Shown: piece after piece, positions 36,835-46,823 of the stretch
How the letters are laid out: each line of letters opens with the position of its first letter
Numbering within the stretch: the first letter of the stretch is position 1
Source of the DNA: CALCMJ01 sp964475415
GTDB taxonomy: Bacteria > Bacteroidota > Bacteroidia > Chitinophagales > Saprospiraceae
Assembly: GCA_964475415.1 (NCBI GenBank)
Contig: CAYYWZ010000004.1
Coordinates: 54,602-118,601, forward strand
DNA length: 64,000 nucleotides
Reading direction: 5' to 3'
Translations under genes and position numbers: made by a program
Notes under the pieces: generated by a model
What the model saw: the letters and a program-made list of their open reading frames with translations, nothing else
The model's database searches: none
What the model was told of the DNA's origin: nothing

Positions 36835-37812
36835 TCAAAAATTCAAATCGCTTAAAGATGAAGGGATTTCTATTTTTTCTTCTTCTTCTATTTCTGTTTT
36901 GAATTGATAAGTACCTATAATACCAATATGACTTTGGTTACTATCTTTTATTTCTTGGAACGAGGTACATTCTAGATCATCAGAGTAAAATATATGATCA
37001 TAAGGCATTTTGAGAGAACCTACTGGAGCTTCTCTTCTAGAGTTTAGCAATTGAGTGTTTGATCTGAATTGACTTATTTCATTCGCCCAGTAGACCATAT
37101 TAAAATCACCGAGAGATAAGACAGCATTTCCTAACTCATTAATTTCTGACTCTAGCTTGCTTAGATGTTCCTTTGTATTATCTACGGCTGAAAGACCAAA
37201 AGGTGGTAAGACATAAGAACTGAAAATACTTATTACATATCCTTCCAGTGATATATCAGCCTTAAGATTTGGAATGTCGTTATGATATATCATACTTGTT
37301 TCTATAAGTGGATACTTAGAGTAGAGTGCCATTCCATAAGGATCTATTCTCACATTATTCTCTGAGTGAGCAAATTCAGCAATGAGTTCTTTATGTAAAA
37401 AGAGATTCCAGTCAGGTGTAAATTCTTGCAATGATACTATATCTGGATCTATCTCTTCTATCGTAGTAAGCAGATTATCATAATTATCTGTGACAGAACC
37501 AAGATTAATATGTACGACAGTCACCGCAGGAAGATTGTTAGATTGTGGTAGGACTATATTAGAGTTAGAGGCTTGTTTTAGAAATAGACATATTATTGCG
37601 GAGCATGCAAAACTTGTAAACATTAGTCTTTTCTTAGATAGAAAGAGAAAAAACATACCTAGCGCAATAAAGGCTAGCATAATATGTACTGTATAGTCAG
37701 AGAACTTATTTACAAATCCTAGATCGGAAGAAAAGATTAGAATCAATGTGAAAACAAAGAAACTCAATGATAACAGTGAGGCAAGTATACTTTTATTTAA
37801 TTTTCCACTCAT
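36835..37812 (-). CDS. Membrane-anchored endonuclease/exonuclease/phosphatase protein
   Basis: This 325-residue protein has three hydrophobic helices at about 10-30, 42-58 and 65-80, then an EEP-superfamily domain: ATVVHINLGSVTDNYDNLL, the acidic metal site PDIVSLQEFTPDW, and LGDFNMVYWANE. The final family motif is partly degenerate (YDHIFYSD and SHIGIIG). EEP enzymes cut nucleic acids or phosphate esters. The membrane form is common in Bacteroidota and is taken to act on the outer face of the inner membrane. It begins three bases after the lamin-tail gene, so they form one operon. Confidence 0.83.
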   Translation of the reverse strand: MSGKLNKSILASLLSLSFFVFTLILIFSSDLGFVNKFSDYTVHIMLAFIALGMFFLFLSKKRLMFTSFACSAIICLFLKQASNSNIVLPQSNNLPAVTVVHINLGSVTDNYDNLLTTIEEIDPDIVSLQEFTPDWNLFLHKELIAEFAHSENNVRIDPYGMALYSKYPLIETSMIYHNDIPNLKADISLEGYVISIFSSYVLPPFGLSAVDNTKEHLSKLESEINELGNAVLSLGDFNMVYWANEISQFRSNTQLLNSRREAPVGSLKMPYDHIFYSDDLECTSFQEIKDSNQSHIGIIGTYQFKTEIEEEEKIEIPSSLSDLNF

Positions 37813-37815
37813 TCT

Positions 37816-39603
37816 TTAATCTAAAACCTGCGCGACAGCAAAAACTAATTTATCGTCTACAATATCTCCATCTGGATGTATTCCGCTGAAATGGGCTACA
37901 TATATTCCCATAGATGTAATCTCTCCATCTTTGTCTGTTCCATCCCATTGGACGATACCATTGACAGAAGGTAACGTAGATTCCGCTAAATTACGAATAA
38001 ATTTGCCCTCTGCATCATATATATTGATGCTTAATAGAAAACCAGCTTTTGGTAATGCATAGTTTACAATTAGGAGATCTTCGAATCCATCTCCATCTGG
38101 AGAGAATACTTTTTTATCTAGATGGAATATGTCAGTTGTTACAGTAGGAATTATTCTATTTGAGTTTTGATAGCCAGGTGTAGCAAAACCAGAAAGCTCA
38201 GAAGCAGAATTCCAGTTGTCTTCTGTATTTGCATCTATTTCAGAGCTTAGACGTTCTAAACTTACACCTTCTGTATCATCTAGTAGAACATAATGTAAAT
38301 CATCAAAATAATCAAAAGAGTCTATCGTAATAGTATTTACACCATCATCATATAAAAGAGACACATTTCCATCATTATTATTATAGCTAGGAAGATCTAT
38401 TTCGTAAACGGCATCAGGATTTTGCAGTATATAATTAGCTTCTAGAAAATCTTTATCTTCTGTAAATGCCATATAGGCCCCAGGAGCTATAGATTCAGGA
38501 CCTTCTATAGCTTCTATATTACCATTATCACTATTGGCCAATAGAAGTCCACTTATCGATAATGTATTCTCTGATCTATTGAATATCTCTACAAAGTCTG
38601 GTCCATTCGGGAATGGATCACTGAGGATTTCGTTGATAACCAGGTCTCCTATTGCAGGAGTTGCTAACCTAGAAAACATAATACTTTCTATAGAACTTGT
38701 ATTTCCTGCTAGATCTGTAAGTAGAGGAATATCTAAACTGTAATCGATGCCACCCGTTATTTCTTGAGAAAAACTGACCAGCAACTTATTGAGTTCTCCT
38801 TGGAAATATTCTACCGAGGAAATTTCTACTATTGGGCTGATTAGAATATCACTAGGACTAAGTTCAGCAACAGATTCGTCAAAACATAATAGTATACTAC
38901 TGGAGTTTTGTAAACTACTACTGCTCAGTTGTGGTCCTTCGTTATCTATAATTTCTGGTCCGCTATATATGTTGTCAAAAAAGAACTTGTCTGTTCTTGT
39001 AGAGGTATACACACACCAGATACCGAAATAACTTGTGTTACTTATTGAGTTTACATCAGGAATGGTAATTTCAGGTGTCAATATAGCTCCACCGTTATAA
39101 TTTACATCTACCTGCCACATATCTGGAGACTTAACAATTTTTACATTTGCCTGAGCTGGATCAGCACTTACGGCTCCCATCATACCACTACCGAGAAGGG
39201 TAGGGTTACCGCTTTCTAGTGTAAAGAATTTAAGCTCATCATCAGAACCAGTTTCACCAACCTCTAGATAATAACCATTAGCAACTGAGATATCTTGATC
39301 ACTAAGAGAGAAGTATATTCTTAGTGCGTTTCCAGATGAGGGAGAAAATTCCATTCTAAAGTTGAAATTCCATTCATTGGTTTCTCCAGGAGCAATATCC
39401 GTAAATATAAATGACTCACCAGCATTAGGTGCATTAAGCTGTAACTCAAGATCATCATTAACTATAAAGTTCTCGACATTACCTGACCAACTTGGATTAG
39501 AGCTGAGGTCTCCATCTGAGAAGTCATCAGAAAGCTGACAATTACCCACAAAATGAGTAAGAAAGAGAGAAATTATGAAAAAATATTTACACATTCTTAG
39601 CAC
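37816..39603 (-). CDS. Secreted lamin-tail-domain protein with FlgD/CHU_C-like end
   Basis: This 595-residue exported protein has a signal peptide (to about VGNCQ). Its N-terminal beta-sandwich (about 25-215) is concanavalin-like, with a segment typical of extracellular carbohydrate- or protein-binding. A short Ig-like part (about 220-325) precedes a lamin-tail domain (about 328-430: LVINEILSDPFPNGPDFVEIFN). The C-terminus (VFSPDGDGFEDLLIVNYAL and INIYDAEGKFI) resembles FlgD-Ig/CHU_C-type domains, a T9SS-associated end. The role is probably surface or extracellular binding. It heads a minus-strand operon with the EEP phosphatase and a small protein. Confidence 0.83.
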   Translation of the reverse strand: MLRMCKYFFIISLFLTHFVGNCQLSDDFSDGDLSSNPSWSGNVENFIVNDDLELQLNAPNAGESFIFTDIAPGETNEWNFNFRMEFSPSSGNALRIYFSLSDQDISVANGYYLEVGETGSDDELKFFTLESGNPTLLGSGMMGAVSADPAQANVKIVKSPDMWQVDVNYNGGAILTPEITIPDVNSISNTSYFGIWCVYTSTRTDKFFFDNIYSGPEIIDNEGPQLSSSSLQNSSSILLCFDESVAELSPSDILISPIVEISSVEYFQGELNKLLVSFSQEITGGIDYSLDIPLLTDLAGNTSSIESIMFSRLATPAIGDLVINEILSDPFPNGPDFVEIFNRSENTLSISGLLLANSDNGNIEAIEGPESIAPGAYMAFTEDKDFLEANYILQNPDAVYEIDLPSYNNNDGNVSLLYDDGVNTITIDSFDYFDDLHYVLLDDTEGVSLERLSSEIDANTEDNWNSASELSGFATPGYQNSNRIIPTVTTDIFHLDKKVFSPDGDGFEDLLIVNYALPKAGFLLSINIYDAEGKFIRNLAESTLPSVNGIVQWDGTDKDGEITSMGIYVAHFSGIHPDGDIVDDKLVFAVAQVLD

Positions 39604-39662
39604 AAAGTAGAAGTAATAATTTAATGATGTTATTTTTATACCTTAATTTTAAATTAAATATA

Positions 39663-40661
39663 ATGAATATTGCGATTGTAGGTGTAACAGGATTAGTAGG
39701 AAATGTTATGCAAGAGGTACTCAAAGAAAGAAATTTCCCTATAGATAAGCTCATACCAGTTGCTTCTAGTAAGTCTGTCGGCAAGAAAATTAATTTTGGA
39801 GGTACAACATTTAGTGTGGTGGATAATGAAATGGCAATTAATTCTGAAGATATAGATATAGCTCTATTTTCTGCTGGAGGTTCGACTTCTCTAGAATGGG
39901 CTCCTAAGTATGCAGAAAAAGGAATATATGTAATTGACAATTCATCAGCCTGGAGAATGGATCCTAATAAGGTGTTGTGCGTACCAGAGATCAACGCGCA
40001 TCTTCTAGGAAAGGATACTAAGATTATAGCTAATCCTAATTGTTCTACCATACAGATGGTGGCGGCATTATCAGAAATTCACAAAGCCTATAAGATTAAG
40101 AGGTTAGTCATATCTACTTATCAGTCATTTACAGGAACGGGTAAGAAAGCAGTAGATCAGTATAACAGTGAAAAAGCTGGTAATGCTTACGATGCTGCAA
40201 CTGCAGCCTACCAGCATCCTATTTTTGAAAACTGTATCCCGCATTGTGATGTATTTTATGAAAATGGATATACTAAAGAGGAATTGAAACTTGTAAACGA
40301 AACAAGGAAAATACTAGGAGATGATAATATTAAAATTACAGCCACGGCAGTAAGAGTTCCGGTTTTCGGCGGACATTCAGAATCTGTAAATGTAGAATTT
40401 GAAAATGCCTTTGACATAAATGAGTTAAAAGACATAATGAGAAAGACGTCAGGTGTTATTATCCAAGACGATCCTAAAAATAATGTCTATCCGCTTCCAT
40501 TACAAGCACACGGAAAAGATGAGGTATTCGTAGGAAGATTACGTAGAGATGACAGTATAGAAAATGGACTCAATATGTGGATCGTATCTGATAACTTGAG
40601 AAAAGGTGCCGCAACCAATGCTGTGCAAATTGCTGAACACTTGATTTCAAACGTACTATAG
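39663..40661 (+). CDS. asd: Aspartate-semialdehyde dehydrogenase
   Basis: This 332-residue enzyme reduces aspartyl-4-phosphate to the semialdehyde for lysine, threonine, methionine and diaminopimelate synthesis. It begins IAIVGVTGLVGNVM (NADPH-binding), has the active-site Cys in IANPNCSTIQM, and the acid/base His near VPVFGGHSESVNVEF. Its length is a little shorter than in E. coli and matches the Gram-positive/Bacteroidota type. I use the ATG at 39663; an ATG at 39624 adds 13 non-family residues. It is divergent from the lamin-tail gene. Confidence 0.95.
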   Translation: MNIAIVGVTGLVGNVMQEVLKERNFPIDKLIPVASSKSVGKKINFGGTTFSVVDNEMAINSEDIDIALFSAGGSTSLEWAPKYAEKGIYVIDNSSAWRMDPNKVLCVPEINAHLLGKDTKIIANPNCSTIQMVAALSEIHKAYKIKRLVISTYQSFTGTGKKAVDQYNSEKAGNAYDAATAAYQHPIFENCIPHCDVFYENGYTKEELKLVNETRKILGDDNIKITATAVRVPVFGGHSESVNVEFENAFDINELKDIMRKTSGVIIQDDPKNNVYPLPLQAHGKDEVFVGRLRRDDSIENGLNMWIVSDNLRKGAATNAVQIAEHLISNVL

Positions 40662-40821
40662 CTTAACTTGCGAACTTATTCGTAGAGATAAAACGTTTAC
40701 ATAGTGATTTCTTATACTGGAAGTTAGTGTAAGGTAGATTATTAATTACATGAATCGCTGGTGTGATAGAAAAACTAATTCATATTATTTTTCTAGTATT
40801 CTGGCACAGAAAAAATGCACG

Positions 40822-42300
40822 ATGAAAAAGAAAATTGTACTCTGGGGAACAGATGAATCAGACAAAAAATTGCTTATAGCAATAGAACTTCTCGAAAAGG
40901 AAAATAAGACAAAACTCTTAAGCTTTCCAGAAGAAATCGCAACAGAAGAATTGTATAAGAGTCTTATGGACAAGTGGAGATCTAATCAAGAGGTAGAATT
41001 ACCTGAAGGTTACAAAGAAGAGATAAGAGAACTTTCGATAACTGACAGCTTACTTCCAGATCATATAAAGGCAGATAAGACGGATATCATAAATAGGGCA
41101 AAGTCTGAATGGCATTTCGTCGTACTATCTTCTAAATTATATGAATTATACAAGGGCGAGTTAGAGGATCTGACAGAAAAAGTAAAACAAGTTTCTAAGT
41201 TCGAAAATCAACTATGGGAAGAGGCAAAATCTTTCTGGGGTAAAGTGCAAGAACAATCTAGAGAAAGAAATCTTTTCAGAGAACATGCAGAGACACTTAA
41301 GCAGGATACGAATAAGGTCTTTGATCAACTTAAAGAATATAAAAAAGTACTTAATCAAGAATTTAAAGCAATATCAGCAAAGCATAAGGATACCTTCTAT
41401 ACTCAGCTCGGAGAAATACAAGAGAAAATAGAAAAAGGCTTAGGTCTAGGTCCTATTTTTGAGGAGTTGAAAAAAATCCAAGGAGACTTCAGAGGTACAG
41501 AATTTACGAGAGAAGATAGAACCAAGGTATGGAATCGTCTAGACAAGGCCTTCAAGGATGTCAAAGAAAAACGTTTCGGCAAGCAAAGCAATAACTCTAA
41601 CTCAGGTCTTGATCGTGTTACGAGAAGATACAATGGTCTGTTATCCGCTATAGATAAAATGAAAAGATCTATAGATAGAGATAAGAATGACGAAAAATAT
41701 CAAGATAGACTGATATCAGAAACAGAAGGTCAGCTAGAACAACAGATCAGACAGGCTAAGGTAGCGATGATTAAAGAAAAAATTGCTTCTAAAGAATTGC
41801 GTTTCCAAGATATGCTCAAGACTAAGGTGGAACTAGAAGCTAAAATAGAGCAAGAAAAAGTTAGAGATGAGAAAAGAAAAGAAAGGGAAAAAATAGAAAA
41901 GGCAAAGCAAGAAGTGAAGCAGAAAATTGCTAATGAGATAGAAGAAAAAAATCAGGCTATGGCTTCTGATTCAGCTTCATTAGAAAAAGCTGCTAAAGCT
42001 ATCTCTGATACCAAGAAGAAAAAGCCTGTTCCACCTCCTGTGGAATTGCCTAAGGATGTTGTAGTAGAAGAAGTCAAAGAAGAAACTGAGACTGAACCTG
42101 CGACAGAAGAAATGAAAGAAGAGGGGAGCAAGGAAGAATCGTCTACTAAAGATAGCAGTGCAGCATCTCTCCTAGGAGCAATTACAGCGACTGTAACAGA
42201 TGCAATAGAAGATGTTGTCGATACGGTTAAAGCGGTTGCAGAAGTTGTAGAGGATCAAGTAGAAGATGCAGTACAAAAGTTTACGGGAGAAGAGGAATAA
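40822..42300 (+). CDS. Coiled-coil protein of unknown function
   Basis: This 492-residue cytoplasmic protein has a folded N-terminal region (about 1-110, KKKIVLWGTDESDKKLLIAIEL and TDSLLPDHIKADKTD), a long coiled coil (about 120-400, heptad Leu/Glu/Lys), and an acidic Glu/Ala/Val-rich tail. I have no assigned function. Sequences like its N-terminus occur as conserved hypothetical proteins in related Bacteroidota. The ATG at 40822 is chosen because the preceding 24 codons lack family character. It ends in front of a strong terminator. No membrane segments or catalytic motifs are seen. Confidence 0.8.
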   Translation: MKKKIVLWGTDESDKKLLIAIELLEKENKTKLLSFPEEIATEELYKSLMDKWRSNQEVELPEGYKEEIRELSITDSLLPDHIKADKTDIINRAKSEWHFVVLSSKLYELYKGELEDLTEKVKQVSKFENQLWEEAKSFWGKVQEQSRERNLFREHAETLKQDTNKVFDQLKEYKKVLNQEFKAISAKHKDTFYTQLGEIQEKIEKGLGLGPIFEELKKIQGDFRGTEFTREDRTKVWNRLDKAFKDVKEKRFGKQSNNSNSGLDRVTRRYNGLLSAIDKMKRSIDRDKNDEKYQDRLISETEGQLEQQIRQAKVAMIKEKIASKELRFQDMLKTKVELEAKIEQEKVRDEKRKEREKIEKAKQEVKQKIANEIEEKNQAMASDSASLEKAAKAISDTKKKKPVPPPVELPKDVVVEEVKEETETEPATEEMKEEGSKEESSTKDSSAASLLGAITATVTDAIEDVVDTVKAVAEVVEDQVEDAVQKFTGEEE

Positions 42301-42356
42301 GATCCTTTAATTTTCCTTTATCTTAAACAAAGGAAATGACTAGTATCTAGATATTA

Positions 42357-42404
42357 ATAATAAAAAGAGGGCTTCATCGATAGATGAAGCCCTCTTTTTA
42401 TTAT
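42357..42404. terminator. Strong bidirectional terminator
   Basis: A perfect 22-bp stem (42357-42378 with 42383-42404) with a GATA loop carries a GC-rich core GAGGGCTTCATC. It is flanked by five T on the plus side and five A (T on the minus side). It separates the coiled-coil gene (plus) from the M36 protease (minus), ending both. Confidence 0.9.
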
Positions 42405-42427
42405 GTGCTTTGACTTTAAGTCTTTCC

Positions 42428-45400
42428 TTAGTTAATTACTAATTTCTTAGATACAACTGCATTTCCAGATTCTAGTTTCACTATGTAGAATCCTTTAGGG
42501 AAATCAGCCGTATTGATATTTACAATTTGCTCTGATTTATTCAGAGAAAGTGTATTAGAAAATACAGCCTGACCAGATATTGTAGTTACTGTTAATACAG
42601 CATTTATATCTTCTTTAGCAGCTAATCTTATGCTGGTAAAATCTTGTGCTGGATTAGGATATATTACCATGTTTACATTTTCAGCAAAGATGTCATCCTG
42701 GACAGAAACTATACCATCAGTATTTACAAATGTTTCTACCCCATCTGTACAAGTTTGTGTTCCTTCTCCTCCATTAACACATGCTGTAGAAGTATACTTG
42801 AATAGATCCATGATTTCTACATCATCGATGAACCATCCCGGAAGTGGGCCTTGTGCAACAGCATCCGTAGCAAATCTAAATCTGAACTGTGTATTCTCAC
42901 CAGCGAAATCGCTTACATCGATCCATGAATCTCTCCATGCTTCTAGGTTGACTCCAGTGAAAGCTTGGTTATCTGGAATAGCTAGTGTACCATAGTTTAT
43001 TATACTCGTATATCCGTTTCTGATAAACAAATCATTAACAGGTCTCCATACATTTCCATCTTCAGAAATTTCTATAAAACCACCGTCTCCTCCTGACTCA
43101 GTCTCCCATTTGTGGTTAAATCTAAATACTGGATTCGTACCTGATACTGTCAATGGTACAGAAACTAATCTAGAATCTGACTCCGTATCTATATCTGGAA
43201 TGTTATAAGAAAATTCTCCACTATTGGCCTGAGCAGTAGATAGATTCCATACATTGAATCCTTCTGCAAATTCAACAGACCAGTTGTCTATTCCACTTTC
43301 GAAATCATCCTTGAATAATGAAATAGAAGCATTAGTAGAAGGCGTTGATATTCTATAAGTAATCGTTCTTTCATCAAGAGTAGCCATAGCACCCAAGTCA
43401 AAAACGATTTCGTTTCCAGCTGCCGAAGAGATAGGCATACTCTCAGATCCTGCGATTAGAGAAGTACCTTCTGGTAGTAGGTCTGTAACTGCTACACTTG
43501 GAATATCTTCCGCTGTGTGATTTCTTACAAGTAAGCTTACTTCTATATCATCTCCCGGATTGATAAGTTGAGTAACAGTCTTATCTATTTTCAGTTGAGC
43601 TATACATGTAGCTAGAATGTCAAAATTTTCTGTTCCATCATTAGCATCATTAGAACTATTCTGAATAGCGCCTACACCTACCCCTCTTCCAGCGAAAGCT
43701 TCCCATATCAAGCAAGTATTTTCTCCTTGATAATTTATCGCATCAGCAGCTAGTATAGCATCTCTTCCATCGATAAATCCAGGACTACATGGCTGTAACT
43801 TCATACCATCCATAACAAGTCTTACTGCTTTATGATTTCCAGATTCTGTGTTGGACCAATCTGGATCGAAACCATACTGATCTATCATCAACCAAGTCAT
43901 ATCCCATAGACAGTCTACCCATACCTCACCAATAGGGTGCGGAGCTGTTTGTCCTTTTATATCATCATATGATTGTGGGTTGATCGCTTTATCTGTAGAA
44001 TAAGGGAATCTTCTGATACCTCTTCCATTTACAGTTTCTCCTAAGGAGTAGGTACCGATACCTCTAGCATCAGCTCCAGTATCTCCATCCTCTATGGTAA
44101 GTACAAGACCGAAGTAATCACTCCATCCTTCTCCCATTTGTTCAGCGTTACCTAGGCATCCTGCTGCTGCAGGTCCTCCAGTAAGTCTGTTAGAGATTCC
44201 ATGTCCATATTCATGCGCAATAATTCCATTGTCAAATGCAGCATCTAATAATGAAGGTCCTATTGTTATTTCCGGTTTGATAGACATGGTTACATCTATA
44301 CCAGAATTTATTGATGCTCTTATTCTATCACAATCAGATCTTCTCATCATGAAAGTAGGAATAGTTACTTGTGCACCAACTGCACCTCCTGCTAAGTTTA
44401 AGTTTAGTTCGTCTCCATCTCCACCGTTAACACCAGCTATATTACAGATGATACATGCAACTGCACCATTGTTCTGAGCATTTAAGGCTTTGGCTCCAAA
44501 CTCACATCCACCTCTATCTATTAGTGCTATATTTCCATCTACATCAGCATCATTTACGATATCATCACAACATTGTGTTGCATCTGAAGGGTTAGCATCG
44601 AAGGCAATTGCTATGTTAGATCTTATATCGAAAGCATCATAATTAGCGTACCCCCATGTTCCATCATCAGTAGTTGCACCGAATTCATAAGAACCACTTA
44701 ACTCTACTGGGTCATCTATTCTTACAAGACTGTTTGTATCTCTTTCCCATAAAAACATCTGCATTGTTCCTGATGATCCATCTGGAGGAGTAGCAAAATT
44801 TGCATTGTTTAGTCCAGATCCATCAGCAGCTTGTGCAAGAACAGCATCGTTACCAGCACCAGCATTACCGTACGTATTTCTTTGGAAGTTACCAGATGCC
44901 TCATCAAAACCTACTAGGTAGGTGAGATCGTGCAACATATTGTTCATATAAAATAAATTAGTTACACCTGCAAATTCGTTGGCTGCAGGCTCTGCAAGTG
45001 GATCATAAGGAAAATCAAAAATAAGATCATCTCCTCCATCAGGCTCATCACCTGCAGAAATTCCAGAATCATCTTTATCCGTATAAGCATGAACATTGTT
45101 TCCTCTTGTTATTGTAAACTCCGCTCCTTCTACACCATCTACATCGTGCCATCCGAAAGGTGACGCAGCTTCTATTTCAGCTCCAGTTACTACCTCATGA
45201 GGCCCATGAATAGGACTCTCAGCAGGAAGACCATATACTCTATAAGATCCATCCATAAGCATAGAGCTAGATTTTGCTGATGTTGTTGTAGAATGATGAT
45301 CTGAACATTCAGCTGAGTGAGTCTTACTGTATTGCCCTGATGCATGACTGCAGTATACAGTATAATTAAGCTTGTTAATTACTTCTGAAGTATTAGCATC

Positions 45401-45973
45401 TACTCTGATGCTCCACCAATCAGAATTATCTTTCATTTTTACAGTTACATCCCAAGCAGGACTTACTGTACCATCTGCATTGAGCGCAAAAGCTTTTTTT
45501 ACTTCTATGTCTCTTTCTGCATAAGAAGTAGGAAAGAATACGAGATGATCAGCAGATTTTTGCTCTTTCATTTGTAAAAGGGTATTATTCTTCACCTCTA
45601 GTACTTTTTCTACTGCTGTAATAGCTTGAGTAGCTTGGGTACTGAAATTTCTTGAAGAAATTTTCTCCTTTACATTAGGTACAAATCTATTTCCATAGAA
45701 AGGTACTGTACCATCAGCCATGATATTAAGATTCAAAATGGCATTGTGAATAGGAATTCCATCTACGGTCTGCGTAAGGTATATATGCGTTACTCCATTG
45801 CTAGAAGTATAGAAATCAGTAATCGCATAGTCAGCTATGTCATCTTGGGTAAGTCCTAGTTCTTCTAGGTTCTGATCCACGAAAGATCGAGCTTGGTCGA
45901 GGCTTTTTTGATTCTGAGCCCATAGACCCGAGATCATCAAAAAAGATAGTAAGAATGTAAATATTTTTTTCAT
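42428..45973 (-). CDS. M36 (fungalysin-type) secreted metalloprotease with T9SS tail
   Basis: This 1181-residue secreted protein has a signal peptide (to about GLWAQN), an inhibitory fungalysin/thermolysin-like propeptide (about 20-200), the M36 catalytic domain with zinc motif HEYGH at 587-591 followed by EGWSDYF, and an inserted PA domain (about 455-555, with CEFGAKALNAQNNGAVACII). C-terminal domains include a DUF11-like repeat (VTDLLPEGTSLI) and a concanavalin-like fold. The tail has the type A T9SS sorting signature (VYPNPAQDF, TISGQAVFS and GFYIVKLESG). It should be secreted and anchored or released by T9SS and degrade external proteins. Confidence 0.93.
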   Translation of the reverse strand: MKKIFTFLLSFLMISGLWAQNQKSLDQARSFVDQNLEELGLTQDDIADYAITDFYTSSNGVTHIYLTQTVDGIPIHNAILNLNIMADGTVPFYGNRFVPNVKEKISSRNFSTQATQAITAVEKVLEVKNNTLLQMKEQKSADHLVFFPTSYAERDIEVKKAFALNADGTVSPAWDVTVKMKDNSDWWSIRVDANTSEVINKLNYTVYCSHASGQYSKTHSAECSDHHSTTTSAKSSSMLMDGSYRVYGLPAESPIHGPHEVVTGAEIEAASPFGWHDVDGVEGAEFTITRGNNVHAYTDKDDSGISAGDEPDGGDDLIFDFPYDPLAEPAANEFAGVTNLFYMNNMLHDLTYLVGFDEASGNFQRNTYGNAGAGNDAVLAQAADGSGLNNANFATPPDGSSGTMQMFLWERDTNSLVRIDDPVELSGSYEFGATTDDGTWGYANYDAFDIRSNIAIAFDANPSDATQCCDDIVNDADVDGNIALIDRGGCEFGAKALNAQNNGAVACIICNIAGVNGGDGDELNLNLAGGAVGAQVTIPTFMMRRSDCDRIRASINSGIDVTMSIKPEITIGPSLLDAAFDNGIIAHEYGHGISNRLTGGPAAAGCLGNAEQMGEGWSDYFGLVLTIEDGDTGADARGIGTYSLGETVNGRGIRRFPYSTDKAINPQSYDDIKGQTAPHPIGEVWVDCLWDMTWLMIDQYGFDPDWSNTESGNHKAVRLVMDGMKLQPCSPGFIDGRDAILAADAINYQGENTCLIWEAFAGRGVGVGAIQNSSNDANDGTENFDILATCIAQLKIDKTVTQLINPGDDIEVSLLVRNHTAEDIPSVAVTDLLPEGTSLIAGSESMPISSAAGNEIVFDLGAMATLDERTITYRISTPSTNASISLFKDDFESGIDNWSVEFAEGFNVWNLSTAQANSGEFSYNIPDIDTESDSRLVSVPLTVSGTNPVFRFNHKWETESGGDGGFIEISEDGNVWRPVNDLFIRNGYTSIINYGTLAIPDNQAFTGVNLEAWRDSWIDVSDFAGENTQFRFRFATDAVAQGPLPGWFIDDVEIMDLFKYTSTACVNGGEGTQTCTDGVETFVNTDGIVSVQDDIFAENVNMVIYPNPAQDFTSIRLAAKEDINAVLTVTTISGQAVFSNTLSLNKSEQIVNINTADFPKGFYIVKLESGNAVVSKKLVIN

Positions 45974-46075
45974 TAAAACGTGAGTTTAATTATGGAATGT
46001 TGTAAATATACATTTTAAGCTGATATCTATTAATTACATAAAAGGAGAAATTAGGACTCCTGCAAGACTTTTATA

Positions 46076-46822
46076 TTGGAAAAGAATAACGAAATAGTGA
46101 TCGGACGTAAACCAGTAAGGGAACTTCTAGAACAATTAGAGCACCTAGATAAGGTGTGGATAGATCAGAAACTTACCGGTGATTACGAAAAAGAAGTAAG
46201 AAAACTCTGTCGAGAAAAGGAAATTCCTCTGACTAGAGTTCCTACGATTAAGCTGGATAAATTATCTAAGTTTAAAAATCATCAGGGCGTTTTAGCTTTT
46301 ACAACGCCTATACAATTTTACAAATTAGAAGATATTATCAATCAGAGTTACGAGCTAGGAAAATCTCCTTGCATTCTTATAATGGATAACATAACAGATA
46401 TAAGAAACTTAGGAGCTGTAGCTAGGACAGCCTATTGGTTCGGAATAGATTGTATCGTCTATTCTCTAAAACAAGCACCACCTATCAATTCTGCAGCGAT
46501 TAAAGCATCTATGGGAGCCTTGCTAAGTATTCCTGTCTGTAGGGTACCTTCTATCGTTAATGCTCTGAGTTATCTCAAAGAATCTGGTATTAAGTTAATA
46601 GGAAGTTCTTTATTAGATTCGCAATTGCCTGGAGAGATGGATGCTAGTGTACCGATGGCACTTATTCTAGGTTCCGAGGAACGTGGTATTTCTAGGGAAG
46701 TGGAACAATTGTGTGATATGCTGGTTCATATACCTGGCACTAGCAACATAGATTCATTGAACGTTTCTGTAGCTTCCGGTGTATTATTATATGAGATATT
46801 CAAACAGAGAAATAATAATTGA
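46076..46822 (+). CDS. rlmB: 23S rRNA (guanosine-2'-O)-methyltransferase RlmB
   Basis: This 248-residue SPOUT (TrmH-family) enzyme 2'-O-methylates G2251 in 23S rRNA. The N-terminal substrate-binding part starts IVIGRKPVRELLE. The SPOUT trefoil knot is seen as DNITDIRNLGAVARTA, LILGSEERGISREVEQLCD and PGTSNIDSLNVSVASGVLLYE. The start is the TTG at 46076; there is no in-frame ATG upstream that would keep the family N-terminus, and a GTG a few codons later would truncate it. The next gene begins one base after its stop. Confidence 0.93.
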   Translation: MEKNNEIVIGRKPVRELLEQLEHLDKVWIDQKLTGDYEKEVRKLCREKEIPLTRVPTIKLDKLSKFKNHQGVLAFTTPIQFYKLEDIINQSYELGKSPCILIMDNITDIRNLGAVARTAYWFGIDCIVYSLKQAPPINSAAIKASMGALLSIPVCRVPSIVNALSYLKESGIKLIGSSLLDSQLPGEMDASVPMALILGSEERGISREVEQLCDMLVHIPGTSNIDSLNVSVASGVLLYEIFKQRNNN

Positions 46823-46823
46823 C

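Noticed and set aside
39587..40051. Open frame opposite the asd gene
   Set aside because: It lies across asd on the other strand, has no recognisable domain, and is a by-product of asd codon use.
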